Positions 1 through 9,159 of a DNA stretch of 64,000 bases are shown piece after piece. The notes beneath the pieces are model-generated. The model did no database searches and had not been told where the DNA came from. It was given only the letters and a program-made list of their open reading frames with translations. Positions within the stretch are counted from its first letter, which is position 1; the number at the start of each line of letters is the position of its first letter. A program made the position numbers and the translations under genes. The stretch covers positions 310,001-374,000 of the forward strand of contig DDFK01000002.1 of the NCBI GenBank assembly GCA_002337145.1, read 5' to 3'. This DNA comes from Chitinophagaceae bacterium UBA1930 (GTDB lineage Bacteria; Bacteroidota; Bacteroidia; Chitinophagales; Chitinophagaceae).

Positions 1-1371
1 GGCTTCTGCTTCTCTTTGCTGTATGTTGATGAGGTAGTCCTTACCGCCACTTGCAATGGCCCTCAGTTCATCCAATTCGGCATGTACACCTTCTTTTATG
101 ACACCGCCTTTGTTGGCAGCAATGGGAGGTGCTTCGTTGATTTCGTGTTGTATTTTTTCGAATATAAGGTTGCAGGGGTTCAGTCCATCGCCCAATCTTT
201 TTAGATAGTTATTGGCAGATGATGCTGTAAGTCCTTTTATAAAGGCAACCTGTTGCAGGCCTTTGGCAAGCTGTACCACTTCGCGTGGGTTGATCCTTTT
301 GGTGGGTATCTTGCTTACCAGTCTTTCAATATCGCCGCACTGTTTTATTGCCTGTGCTGCTTTTGTTCGGTCATCAACATCTTTTATCAAGGATTCAACG
401 GCATCCAACCGCTCATTTATTTTGGTAAGGTCCTTCAAGGGCAATACTGTCCAGCGTTTCAGCAGTCGTGCACCCATTGGGCTAACGGTATTGTCCAGTA
501 CTTTCAATAAACTATTGCCTTCACCACCGCCGCTGCCCAGTATTTCCAGGTTGCGTATGGTAAACCTGTCCATCCATAAAAAATCGTCCCTTTCAATTCG
601 CTGAATGGAAGTGATATGTTGCAGGTTGGGATGTTCGGTTTCTTTCAGGTAGTATAGAATGGCACCTGCGGCAACAATGGCATAGGGCATGTTTTCAACG
701 CCATAACCTTTTAAGGAATGCGTCTGGAAGTGCTTCAGCAGGCTTTCTGTTGCATAAGCCTCTTCAAATATCCAGCTCTCCAATGTATAGGTATAGAACT
801 TTACACCGAACACTTCTTTGAAGTGTTTCTGGTAACTGCGTTGAAAAATTACTTCTGCAGGTTTCAGGCTCTGCAGCAATTTGTCAATGTATTCCTCATC
901 GCCTTCGGCAGCAAAAAATTCGCCTGTGCTAATGTCCAGAAAAGCAATGCCAATATGCTGTTCGGTAAAATGTATGGCGGCCAGAAAATTGTTGCTGTTG
1001 TGTTCCAGTAGTTTGTCATTGGTAGCCACGCCAGGCGTTACCAGTTCGGTTACCCCACGTTTTACAATGCCTTTGGCTTCTTTGGGATTTTCAAGCTGGT
1101 CGCAGATGGCTACCCGGTAACCGGCTTTTACCAGTTTGTGCAGATAGGTATCCAATGCATGGTGCGGGAAACCGGCCAGTTCCTTACTGGTGGCATCGCC
1201 ATTGTTGCGTTTGGTAAGCGTGATACCCAGTATGCCCGATGCGGTAATTGCATCCTGCCCGAATGTTTCATAGAAATCGCCCACACGGAACAGCAATATC
1301 GCATCAGGATATTTTTGCTTGATAGCCTTGTGCTGCTGCATCATGGGAGAATCTGAACCTGCCTTTGCCAT
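1..1371 (-). CDS. mutS: DNA mismatch repair protein MutS (5' part, cut by window start)
   Basis: The ATG at 1371 opens a frame that stays open to base 1, giving 457 residues of a family that usually has about 850-900, so the clamp and ATPase parts lie outside the window. MutS recognises mismatches and small loops and recruits MutL. The N-terminal mismatch-recognition domain is clear: the Phe-Tyr-Glu motif at residues 33-35, inside GDFYETF, wedges into the mismatch, and it follows the usual MMQQH...KYPDAILLFRVGD opening. The connector and the start of the lever domain follow, including the family signatures GVATND, STGEF and LLKRWTVLPL. The gene is divergent from the small secreted protein at 1514, and no partner gene is visible. 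Identification is firm from sequence; only the missing 3' part is uncertain. Confidence 0.96.
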   Translation of the reverse strand, partial: MAKAGSDSPMMQQHKAIKQKYPDAILLFRVGDFYETFGQDAITASGILGITLTKRNNGDATSKELAGFPHHALDTYLHKLVKAGYRVAICDQLENPKEAKGIVKRGVTELVTPGVATNDKLLEHNSNNFLAAIHFTEQHIGIAFLDISTGEFFAAEGDEEYIDKLLQSLKPAEVIFQRSYQKHFKEVFGVKFYTYTLESWIFEEAYATESLLKHFQTHSLKGYGVENMPYAIVAAGAILYYLKETEHPNLQHITSIQRIERDDFLWMDRFTIRNLEILGSGGGEGNSLLKVLDNTVSPMGARLLKRWTVLPLKDLTKINERLDAVESLIKDVDDRTKAAQAIKQCGDIERLVSKIPTKRINPREVVQLAKGLQQVAFIKGLTASSANNYLKRLGDGLNPCNLIFEKIQHEINEAPPIAANKGGVIKEGVHAELDELRAIASGGKDYLINIQQREAEA

Positions 1372-1513
1372 AGTGAACAAATATAAACGCAACCATCAAT
1401 TCGGGGGCTTAGTTGTAGTTTTTTTTACACACATTCCTTAGCTGGCAAGCCTGTATTGTTTTGGATGGATTTTTGTTTTTATACCGGTATTGCTCACCAA
1501 TAAAAAATCGAAC

Positions 1514-1846
1514 ATGAAAAACAGAATTTACCAGGTTGCATTGGCGTTGCTATTGTCGCTTGCAACTTTTAACGTACAGGCTGCCATGCCTGCCAATAAT
1601 GACGGACTTAAGGCAAAAGCTGCAACCATGACCAAAGAGGCAAAGGAAGCAAGGATAAAGGAAATTGAATTGCGGGTGAAGGAGATTAGGGACATGGACA
1701 AATCCACATTGACGCGGGCTGAAAAAACGGCGTTGAAGCATGAGTTGAAAGACATGCGTAAAGAAGCCAGGGTAATGAGTGGCGGTGTTTACCTCTCGGT
1801 AGGGGCCATTATCATTATTATACTGGTGCTGATATTGATTCTATAA
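1514..1846 (+). CDS. Small secreted or membrane-anchored helical protein, unknown function
   Basis: This 110-residue protein has no name I can give it. The ATG at 1514 is preferred over an upstream in-frame start at 1490 because it places a classic signal peptide (MKNR, a hydrophobic run, then a cut near VQA-AMP) at the N-terminus. The middle, roughly residues 30-85, is rich in Lys, Glu and Arg with few Gly or Pro and should form a long charged helix or coiled coil. The protein ends in an uninterrupted Ile/Leu/Val run of about 17 residues with no residues after it, so it is probably tail-anchored in the inner membrane facing the periplasm. Small proteins of this build are common in Bacteroidota. 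A terminator follows directly, so it is a single-gene unit. Confidence 0.75.
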   Translation: MKNRIYQVALALLLSLATFNVQAAMPANNDGLKAKAATMTKEAKEARIKEIELRVKEIRDMDKSTLTRAEKTALKHELKDMRKEARVMSGGVYLSVGAIIIIILVLILIL

Positions 1847-1870
1847 ATTGGGAAGTGCAGGCCAACTTAT

Positions 1871-1904
1871 ATGTGACTGTCTTTGACGGTCACATTTTTG
1901 TTTG
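1871..1904 (+). terminator. Intrinsic terminator of the small membrane protein gene
   Basis: An 11-bp stem (1871-1881 with 1885-1895, one G-U pair) around a 3-base loop is followed by a T-rich run. It lies 25 bp after the stop codon at 1846. Confidence 0.85.
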
Positions 1905-2105
1905 TGGATTTATATTAAAAAGATTTGAAAAACAAACAGTTACTATAGAAAAATGCTTAAAAAGTGGTTAAATGGCATAATATTTTTTTGTTAAATTGTA
2001 CTAACAGTCCTATATTGCCACAACTGCAACCGAGAAATCGTTTTATTAATCCACTATTACTACTGTTTAACCCTGCAAATTTATCTGTAACCAAAACTAA
2101 CTGTT

Positions 2106-5100
2106 ATGAGGAAATTATTACTTCTTCTTGTTGCTGTTTGTGCAACGTTAATTTCATTTTCACAGACAACTCTAATTAACCCTGCTGGAGATGGGGGATT
2201 TGAAACTGGAGCAACAATTGCAGCAAACAATTGGGTTGCAGCAAATTCATCAACAGATGCTTGGGTTGTTGGGAATACATCAGGAGTAAGTGCTGGAGCA
2301 AGGGCAGCATTTATTTCTCCAGATGCAGGAACTAGCTGGACTTATACTCAGTTTAGTGTTATTCAGCATCTTTATTACACTGTTACTGTTCCTACGGGGG
2401 AAACAAAAATAACCCTAAACTTTAAATGGAAGGCTACTGGTGAAGGTACTACTACCTCAGATTGGGATAATATAAAAGTTTTTTTTGTGCCTTCTACAAC
2501 CACACCAGTTGCTAATACTGCTTTATCGAGCGGTCAAATTTCTGGACCAGGAGCAATTAGTGGTATGTATAAATTAAGTTCTGCTGCATATAATAGTGAA
2601 ACAATTGTTTTTAGTGCTCCTGCTGGTTCTTATAGACTTGTTTTTAGTTGGAAGTCTGATGTGAGTACAATTGCTAATCCCCCAGCCGCAATTGACGAGG
2701 TTTCGTTAGTATCAGCAGTGCCCGCTACCATTACATCCACAGGTACTGGTGGTTTATGGAGTGCTCCAGCAACGTGGGCCGGAGGCGTTGTTCCAACGGC
2801 TAGTGATAATGTAGTCATTGCTGATGGTACCACTGTAACAATAGATGTAGCAGCGGCCACGGCGGCACAATGCCTTAACCTTACTGTTGGACAAGGAACA
2901 TCTGGTGTCCTGCAATATCAAGCTACGCCAGCAGCGGGTTTAACTGTAAATTCTGGTGTTGTAACAGTAGCGGCCAATGGAAGTTTTAATGCTGGTAGCG
3001 GAACACTTTTTACGCATGTGCTTAATATTGGCGGCACATCTGCAAGCAACTCAGTGCCAAGTTCAATTGTTAATAATGGTGTCTTTGATATGAATGGCGT
3101 TACTGCGGGTGTTCTAACCACATTTTATGGTACACAGGATGGTACAATAAGTGGTACAGGGTCTACAACCAATTTTTATACAATTACAGTTAATAAGGGA
3201 ACAACTCAAACTGGGGCCATGTTGGATATCACCTCAATTGTAACCATAGCAGCACCTACATCTTCCACTGTTTCGAGACTTTCAGTTACTTCCGGTACAT
3301 TGCGTATTTCATCCGCAACTGTGGCAACACCATATTTCGGTAGCCAAACTATTTGTGCAGCTAATGGTAGGCTATGGCTCAATAATGCTTCTGCCTCACT
3401 CCAATGTGTAGGAACTGGAACAAATACTGGTACTGGTTCCCCGACTGTTACTGGTGAATTGAGAATCGATAATGGTACGTTTGGGTATGGTAGCGGTAAT
3501 AATACACTAACTTTTACTTCTGGTTCTGGTGTGTTGAGAATGAATGGAGGAACATTAAACATGTACGGGGCCGTATCTTTCCCAAGTAGTTCATCTACTC
3601 AACTATTATTAAGTGGAGGTGCAATTAATGTTAAGGCACAAGCTGCAAATAGCTTAGGCGTTGGTACAGCTTTATTCAGTATCGGTGCGAGTACTACAGT
3701 TGTATGGAGTGCAGGCACTATTACCATTGTGGATCCACATGCAGCGACTGCTGGTACAGCGTGGACTGCAACTACAGGTGGAATAAAAACGATTACAGGT
3801 GGAACATTATTTATAGGTGATGGAACATCTGTATTAACAGGCGGAGCCACAGCCAATACAAATGGTTTTGGTCTATTAAGTACAATGCCTGTTTACAATT
3901 TAGTGATTAACAACAGAACTGATGGGTCTTTAACAAGGGTAGCAAGATTGGTTGGCGGTGTAACTGTTAATAACAATTTAACCATCAATGCAAACAGTTA
4001 TCTTTTCTTAGGAAGTGCTACCACTACACAAACCCTTACTGTGAAAGGTAACATTATTCAGAATGGTATTTTAGCAGGTTGTGAGCCAGGTGGAACACAA
4101 GTAATAGGTACTTTGTATTTGAACGGGCAAACTGGTGCACAAACACTATCTGGTTCAGGAACATTTGTAAATAATTCAACGATAACCCTTGACAATGTAA
4201 ATAGTACTGGTATCACTTTTTCTAATTCTAATTTATATAAGGTCAATAGGGTAAATCTGTTTGATGGATCATTAAATCCCGGATCTAATTTTACTATTGG
4301 TAATGCTTCTGCATTAACCGGTGAGATTCCCATAATACAATATGGTGTCAGTGCTGCTTTAGCCGCAGGTACTTTTACAAGTTTTCCAACACTAGATGAA
4401 AGCGATGGACCAAGAACATTGATTTATTCGCTATCCACAAATAACTATACGTTGGGCTTTAATGGCGAAATTGGAACTGGTGCACAAACTATAACTCAAT
4501 TGCTTGTTAATAATTCTACAGGCGTTACTGTACCTGCTACTATTACATCATTAAATATTAATAGTACTTTGACAATGACATTAGGTAATATTAACCTAAA
4601 TGGTGCATCATTAACATTGGGTACAAGTGCTACTGTTACAGGTACATTATCCTATACCGCTGGATTGATTCAAGGTGGAACATTTACACGCTGGTTTGGT
4701 ACAAGTGCTTTACCTACTGCTATTGCTAACGGAAATGGGGGCCATTTCCCTATTGGATACAATAATACAAATAGAAATGTTTGGTTGTTTTTTACCTCTG
4801 CTACAGGCTTAAGTGTTGGCGGCACAATTACGGTAAATCATGTTAATGCCGGTGGTTTAACTAGTGTTACAGGATTTACAGATGGCGGTGTAACTGTTGA
4901 TACAAGAACAAATAGTAGTTGGACAATTTCTCAAAGCGGTTGTACACTTACAACAGGCACCATTACTGCAAGGATACAGGGTACTAGTGTAGCTAATGTC
5001 GGAACAGTTGCAAATTTAAGAATGATTAGAGCTACAGATGCAGTTGGTACTTCAGCTAATGGTACAAATTCGGCAACAGACCCGCAAGTTAACAGGACTG

Positions 5101-8063
5101 GTATGACCTTAGCAATGCTTGCAAATACATTTTACATAGGTGCTCCTTCGGCAGATTTAATCGGTTCATATACTACCATTGCTTCGGGAAATTGGGAAGA
5201 TGCTTCAACTTGGTACAATGGCATTGTACCAACATCAGCCAATAATGCTTTTATATACCATAATGTAACAGTGAATGCAAATCCAGTGAATGCAAATGCG
5301 TTAACTGTACTCGCAAGTGGTTTATTGACTGTATCTGGTAGTAACCTAACATTAGCAGGTACGCTTACAAATAATGGCATGGTCAACATAAGCGGCGGTA
5401 CGCTTGCAATCCCGGCAACATCTACAACTGGAATTACGAATGCTTCAACAGGTTTATTTACTGTAAGTGGTGGTATAGTGAACTTAGGGATAACAGATAA
5501 TACATTTTGTAATAGAACATTAACCAATAATGGTACTTTAACTGTGTCTTCAGGAACGTTAAATGTTTTTGGAAATGTATCAAGTGCATTAGGCTCAACA
5601 TTTAATCAATCAGGAGGCAATATCAATATTGATGGAAATGCTGGTGGCAGTACTGCAAATTCTGTAGCAAGTGGTACTGCATTGTTGCAATTCAAACAGT
5701 TAAATAGTGGTATCAATTTAACAGGTGGTACATTGACAATTGTTGATCCACACGCAGCTACAACTGCATCAAATTCAATTGGCTATGATGTAGCTACTGC
5801 AGGAACGCAAACTTCATTATCTACACATACTACCCGTTTTGGTGATGGTGTATCTACTGATGCAGGTGGAAATGCAGTTGGTTTTAATATAGATAACTGG
5901 ACTACAACAGGTTATTTGGCTCTTGGAAGCGTAGTAGTAAATGGACCTTCTGGAACAAATAGAGGTTTTACTTCTACGTACCAGTTTACTGCACATGGAG
6001 ATGTTACAGTAAATAACGGAGGCATACTCAATATAGCTAGTTTGATTTTTGGTGGTAATTTATCCGTTAATACAGGTGGTATATTCAATAACTCCACTGC
6101 TGCAATAGCAGCAAAAATTGCTAGTAACACTTCAAGTGGCTTAACTTTTGGCTATGCAACTGTTGCACAAACAATAACCAATAGCGGTACAATTAGAAAT
6201 AGTGCAACTACACCAACTGCTAATTTTACAGGTTTTCAGGTTACTAATAATAGTGTTGGAGGTATAACATTTGGCACGGGTATTCCATCACCAACATTTA
6301 GTGGTGCAATTACGATAAGCGATGGTAAAGTAACCGCCACAGATATTACCCTTCAAGGTTCATCTGCACAAGCTGTTACTTTAACAGCAGCAACTTCTAT
6401 TATTAATACCAGCAATTTTACATTAAACAACTCCGCTGGTGCAACTTTAAGCGGATCAGGCAGATTAAATGTTACAGGTACTGCAAATATTACTACTGGC
6501 GTATTGGCGTCTGCTGGTTTACTCACTATTAAAAGCCTGAATGAAACTGCCACAGGTACAGGTAGAATAACTGCATTAGCGGCAGGTGCCATTACTGGTA
6601 ATGTAAATATTGAACGCTATTTTGCCGGCTCAGGTTCTGCCTTCCCAGTAAGTGGTAACAGCAAACGTGGTTTCCGTTTTGTTGGGCATCCATTATCAAC
6701 TTCTATTGGCTTAAACCAAATCAATGCAGCAGGTGGCGTATCTATATCTGGTACAGGCGGTGCTACCAACGGTTTCCAGGTAACAGGTACCAATAACCCA
6801 TCTGCGTTCTGGTACAATCCAACAATAGCTGGTGCTGGCTCTAATACTACGGTAGGAGCAGGTGCAAGTGCGGCTGCAGATCCAGGATGGGTAGCATTTA
6901 CAGGTACCAATGGTGCAGGTGTAAATGCTTGGGCTAAGGGGCAAGGTATACGCTTCCTGTTCCGTGGCGACCAGACACAAGGCTTATTGTCTAATGCAGA
7001 CTACACAATGAACCCTGCAACAATAACATTTACCGGTGCAGTCAATATTGGTCCGGTAACTACAAATTTGACGTCTGCAAGTTCAGGTACTACTGCTGGT
7101 TACAATATAATAGGTAACCCATTGCCGTCTCCAATAGATGTAAGTTTAACAACAAGCCGTACCAATATGGATGCGAATTTCTATGTTTTCGATCCGAGTA
7201 TTGGTAACAGGGGTGGTTATTCTGCAGCTAAACCATTTGCAACAAGTTATATACTACCTGTTGGTGGTGCTTTTGTGGCAAACGTTACAACATTGGGTAC
7301 TGCCGCTTCCATTACTTTCCCCGAAGCATGTAAAGCGTCTGGACAAACAGATAACCTTTTCCGTAACTACAACAATAACAGCTATGTGAAGTTGAGGCTG
7401 GAAGGTGCAAATATGTTCTGGGACGAATTGAATTTTGAATTTGCTGACAAATACAAAGCCGAAACAGAATATGAAGATGGTGCCAAATTCATCAACTCTG
7501 ATGTGAACTTCTACTCAATTACCAAAGACAACAGCAGGTTGAGCTTGGATTACAGAAAACTGAAAGATGGGGAAGTGATTCCTTTAGGTTTGGTTACCAA
7601 CCAGGCAAGATCGTTTACCATTAAAGTGGACGATGTTAAGCTAAATGCTGGCACCACGCTATATCTAGTAGATAAATACCTAAATGTACAAACCAAAATT
7701 GAACCTGGTGCCACTTATGACTTTGCAACAACAACAGATGCTGCAAGCCAAGGTGAAGGCCGCTTTGAAATTGGAATGAAACAATCCCCTTCTGTGTTGC
7801 CTGTTATAGCATCTACTTTCTCTGTTAAACTGAGCCCTAACCCAGCAACGGATGTTGTAAAAGTGAGCTTCACCAATGTGGATCAAGCAAATACAACAAT
7901 CAGCATTGTTAGTGCAGAAGGCAAAACGGTGAAAACTGTAGCTGCTGGTAATGTTCAGAATGGTCAAGTGAGTGTAAATGTGAAAGGTCTTGCAAAAGGA
8001 ACTTATTACGTAACATTGAATAACGGTACAGACAAGAAAACTGAAAAACTGGTAATACAATAA
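2106..8063 (+). CDS. 1,985-aa T9SS-exported surface protein (repetitive beta-rich passenger, type A sorting domain)
   Basis: The N-terminus MRKLLLLLVAVCATLISFSQ is a signal peptide. Residues about 25-210 resemble a carbohydrate-binding or jelly-roll-like module (WVAANSSTDAW, YRLVFSWKSD). Two similar units follow, each opening with a WxxxxTWxxGxVPT motif, near residues 220 and 1033. Each unit continues into long Gly/Ser/Thr/Asn-rich stretches in which short strands alternate with NNG and SGGTL turns, as in parallel beta-helix adhesins. The phrase TIVDPHAAT occurs near residues 541 and 1212, another sign of internal duplication. From about residue 1500 the sequence changes to a denser conserved region (FRFVGHPLS, GYNIIGNPLPSPID). 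The last 80 or so residues match the T9SS type A sorting domain: an LSPNPATD start, a GKTV...G turn, and an AKGTYYVTL...KKTEKLVIQ end. Known T9SS biology predicts outer-membrane export and surface attachment or release. The ligand is unknown. I saw no catalytic motif. Confidence 0.88.
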   Translation: MRKLLLLLVAVCATLISFSQTTLINPAGDGGFETGATIAANNWVAANSSTDAWVVGNTSGVSAGARAAFISPDAGTSWTYTQFSVIQHLYYTVTVPTGETKITLNFKWKATGEGTTTSDWDNIKVFFVPSTTTPVANTALSSGQISGPGAISGMYKLSSAAYNSETIVFSAPAGSYRLVFSWKSDVSTIANPPAAIDEVSLVSAVPATITSTGTGGLWSAPATWAGGVVPTASDNVVIADGTTVTIDVAAATAAQCLNLTVGQGTSGVLQYQATPAAGLTVNSGVVTVAANGSFNAGSGTLFTHVLNIGGTSASNSVPSSIVNNGVFDMNGVTAGVLTTFYGTQDGTISGTGSTTNFYTITVNKGTTQTGAMLDITSIVTIAAPTSSTVSRLSVTSGTLRISSATVATPYFGSQTICAANGRLWLNNASASLQCVGTGTNTGTGSPTVTGELRIDNGTFGYGSGNNTLTFTSGSGVLRMNGGTLNMYGAVSFPSSSSTQLLLSGGAINVKAQAANSLGVGTALFSIGASTTVVWSAGTITIVDPHAATAGTAWTATTGGIKTITGGTLFIGDGTSVLTGGATANTNGFGLLSTMPVYNLVINNRTDGSLTRVARLVGGVTVNNNLTINANSYLFLGSATTTQTLTVKGNIIQNGILAGCEPGGTQVIGTLYLNGQTGAQTLSGSGTFVNNSTITLDNVNSTGITFSNSNLYKVNRVNLFDGSLNPGSNFTIGNASALTGEIPIIQYGVSAALAAGTFTSFPTLDESDGPRTLIYSLSTNNYTLGFNGEIGTGAQTITQLLVNNSTGVTVPATITSLNINSTLTMTLGNINLNGASLTLGTSATVTGTLSYTAGLIQGGTFTRWFGTSALPTAIANGNGGHFPIGYNNTNRNVWLFFTSATGLSVGGTITVNHVNAGGLTSVTGFTDGGVTVDTRTNSSWTISQSGCTLTTGTITARIQGTSVANVGTVANLRMIRATDAVGTSANGTNSATDPQVNRTGMTLAMLANTFYIGAPSADLIGSYTTIASGNWEDASTWYNGIVPTSANNAFIYHNVTVNANPVNANALTVLASGLLTVSGSNLTLAGTLTNNGMVNISGGTLAIPATSTTGITNASTGLFTVSGGIVNLGITDNTFCNRTLTNNGTLTVSSGTLNVFGNVSSALGSTFNQSGGNINIDGNAGGSTANSVASGTALLQFKQLNSGINLTGGTLTIVDPHAATTASNSIGYDVATAGTQTSLSTHTTRFGDGVSTDAGGNAVGFNIDNWTTTGYLALGSVVVNGPSGTNRGFTSTYQFTAHGDVTVNNGGILNIASLIFGGNLSVNTGGIFNNSTAAIAAKIASNTSSGLTFGYATVAQTITNSGTIRNSATTPTANFTGFQVTNNSVGGITFGTGIPSPTFSGAITISDGKVTATDITLQGSSAQAVTLTAATSIINTSNFTLNNSAGATLSGSGRLNVTGTANITTGVLASAGLLTIKSLNETATGTGRITALAAGAITGNVNIERYFAGSGSAFPVSGNSKRGFRFVGHPLSTSIGLNQINAAGGVSISGTGGATNGFQVTGTNNPSAFWYNPTIAGAGSNTTVGAGASAAADPGWVAFTGTNGAGVNAWAKGQGIRFLFRGDQTQGLLSNADYTMNPATITFTGAVNIGPVTTNLTSASSGTTAGYNIIGNPLPSPIDVSLTTSRTNMDANFYVFDPSIGNRGGYSAAKPFATSYILPVGGAFVANVTTLGTAASITFPEACKASGQTDNLFRNYNNNSYVKLRLEGANMFWDELNFEFADKYKAETEYEDGAKFINSDVNFYSITKDNSRLSLDYRKLKDGEVIPLGLVTNQARSFTIKVDDVKLNAGTTLYLVDKYLNVQTKIEPGATYDFATTTDAASQGEGRFEIGMKQSPSVLPVIASTFSVKLSPNPATDVVKVSFTNVDQANTTISIVSAEGKTVKTVAAGNVQNGQVSVNVKGLAKGTYYVTLNNGTDKKTEKLVIQ

Positions 8064-8070
8064 ACATTGT

Positions 8071-8110
8071 GTTTTGAATGTTGGGTTGATCAAGGCCCAA
8101 CATTCAAAAC
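8071..8110. terminator. Perfect 15-bp hairpin after the T9SS gene
   Basis: GTTTTGAATGTTGGG (8071-8085) pairs exactly with 8096-8110 around a 10-base loop, starting 8 bp after the stop codon. There is no T-run after it, so it may be a weak terminator or a 3'-end stabiliser that lets some transcription continue into the small PID-CTERM gene. Confidence 0.6.
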
Positions 8111-8160
8111 CTTATAATGATTGAACATGTAAACTTTTCAAAACAATTAAACTTTCGATT

Positions 8161-8379
8161 ATGAAAATCAAAATATCAACCATACAGGTTATTGTATTGC
8201 TAGTAATAATGTTTTTGCCTTCCCTCTTGCATGCACAGCCAGGTTTTGGCGATGATACCGATGATGTGCCTATTGATGGCGGATTGTCTTTGTTAGTAGC
8301 TGCAGGTGTTGGCTATGGTGCCAAAAAATTAAAGGCAAGAAAGCAGGCAACTATGGTGGCTGACGGTACAGGAAAATAA
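8161..8379 (+). CDS. 72-aa PID-CTERM sorting-domain protein
   Basis: The protein is a signal peptide (residues 1-24, ending LLHA-QPG) followed by an acidic spacer GDDTDDV and the segment PIDGGLSLLVAAGVGYGAKK, then a basic tail. Pro-Ile-Asp, then Gly-Gly, then a short hydrophobic helix ending in Lys/Arg is what I recall as the PID-CTERM protein-sorting signal of Bacteroidota, thought to be handled by an exosortase-like or related sorting system. Almost nothing remains if signal peptide and sorting tail are removed, so it is either a tiny exported peptide or a companion of another surface protein. It sits 97 bp after the 1,985-aa T9SS gene in the same direction and is closed by a strong terminator, so the two may share a transcript. 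Function unknown; the family call is from memory of the motif. Confidence 0.8.
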   Translation: MKIKISTIQVIVLLVIMFLPSLLHAQPGFGDDTDDVPIDGGLSLLVAAGVGYGAKKLKARKQATMVADGTGK

Positions 8380-8402
8380 AACGCTTCTGCTTTTCTACTT
8401 AT

Positions 8403-8441
8403 AAACAAAAGGCTTCAACATTGTTGAAGCCTTTTGTTTTT
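8403..8441. terminator. Strong bidirectional terminator
   Basis: An 18-bp near-perfect palindromic stem (8403-8420 with 8422-8439) has A-runs on the 5' side and T-runs on the 3' side. It lies between the convergent PID-CTERM gene and the YhcH-family gene and can serve both. Confidence 0.92.
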
Positions 8442-8460
8442 GTTGTATATACGGTTCTGG

Positions 8461-8916
8461 TTAGATTTTTACTTTGATGACCAGTTTCTTGATTGATTGA
8501 TCATCTACATTAATCATTGGGCTATGTACATCTTCGGGGTAAAAAATGCCGAATTGGCTATCGGTCAACTGAAAGTACATATCTGGTGCATCTGCATAAA
8601 ATACCACATCTTTTTCGGGGTTGTATTCGCCTTTCTGCTCTTTGCAGGTGTTGCGTGGTTTCCAGCCAATGGTTTCTTTGCCACGTATGCATACCTGTAT
8701 GTCTATATGCTTATCGTGACATTCGAATTTTGCGTCGCTTTCTGCGGCGGTTACGCCTTTTTTGTCGGAGTAGATAGCTTTCAATCCCTCTGTAATATCA
8801 AACTTCCCGATTTCTGCATTGGCAAGGTCCTGGCTTTTGATGTAAGCAATTGCTTGTGCAAACAATGGATGAAGTGATGCGTATTTGTCGATGTTGTTTA
8901 AGTGGTCGATGATCAT
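8461..8916 (-). CDS. YhcH/YjgK/YiaL-family cupin-like protein
   Basis: At 151 residues this is full length for the family (about 150). The diagnostic core is present: KFECHDKHIDIQVCIRGKE, matching the usual HxxYIDIQ stretch, and the later FYPEDVHSPM segment that supplies another metal-ligand type histidine. Members such as E. coli YhcH, YiaL and TabA and the beta subunit of Ebg beta-galactosidase adopt a cupin-like fold and are linked to sugar or sialic-acid processing, but their reactions are poorly defined. It lies upstream of no other gene on its strand here. KDG kinase, also minus, ends 244 bp upstream and has its own terminator, so the two are probably separate transcripts, although both fit sugar catabolism. 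Confidence 0.85.
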   Translation of the reverse strand: MIIDHLNNIDKYASLHPLFAQAIAYIKSQDLANAEIGKFDITEGLKAIYSDKKGVTAAESDAKFECHDKHIDIQVCIRGKETIGWKPRNTCKEQKGEYNPEKDVVFYADAPDMYFQLTDSQFGIFYPEDVHSPMINVDDQSIKKLVIKVKI

Positions 8917-9040
8917 GTTGGTTTGTTTATTGGTTAATTAGTTAAATGGTTTATTCGTTTGTTGGGGCTTTGGGCGAAGCTACTGCTATTCAATAGGAAG
9001 ATGGCTAAGCTTTGATAAAAGGCTGGTCATATTCTTCTGT

Positions 9041-9056
9041 TGATGGGTGCGACGCC
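9041..9056 (+). repeat. Dispersed intergenic 16-mer, copy 1 (TGATGGGTGCGACGCC)
   Basis: An exact copy of the word also found at 21732-21747 and, reversed, at 50036-50051, with a 15/16 match at 47402-47417. It lies between the YhcH-family gene and the KDG kinase terminator. Its G+C-rich composition stands out from the AT-rich gap around it. Function unknown. Confidence 0.8.
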
Positions 9057-9089
9057 ACTAAAGCTGAGCTGTGTTTTATTGCCGACAAC

Positions 9090-9124
9090 AAAATAAAAAT
9101 CCGCCATACGTAAAGCAGGCGGAT
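9090..9124 (-). terminator. Terminator of KDG kinase
   Basis: On the minus strand the arms 9124-9118 and 9105-9099 form a 7-bp G+C-rich stem (GCCTGC-type arms, 12-base loop) followed by TTTTTATTTT. It is 36 bp after the kdgK stop codon. Confidence 0.8.
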
Positions 9125-9159
9125 CTTTATATCATACATCTGATAGCATATATCAGCAA

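Noticed and set aside
5132..5527. Several 70-130-codon minus-strand frames across the T9SS surface gene
   Set aside because: All lie within the large gene and reflect its biased composition.
2106..8063. CRISPR-like or tandem-repeat array in the surface gene
   Set aside because: Repeats are at protein level, irregular in length and without constant spacers; they are coding.
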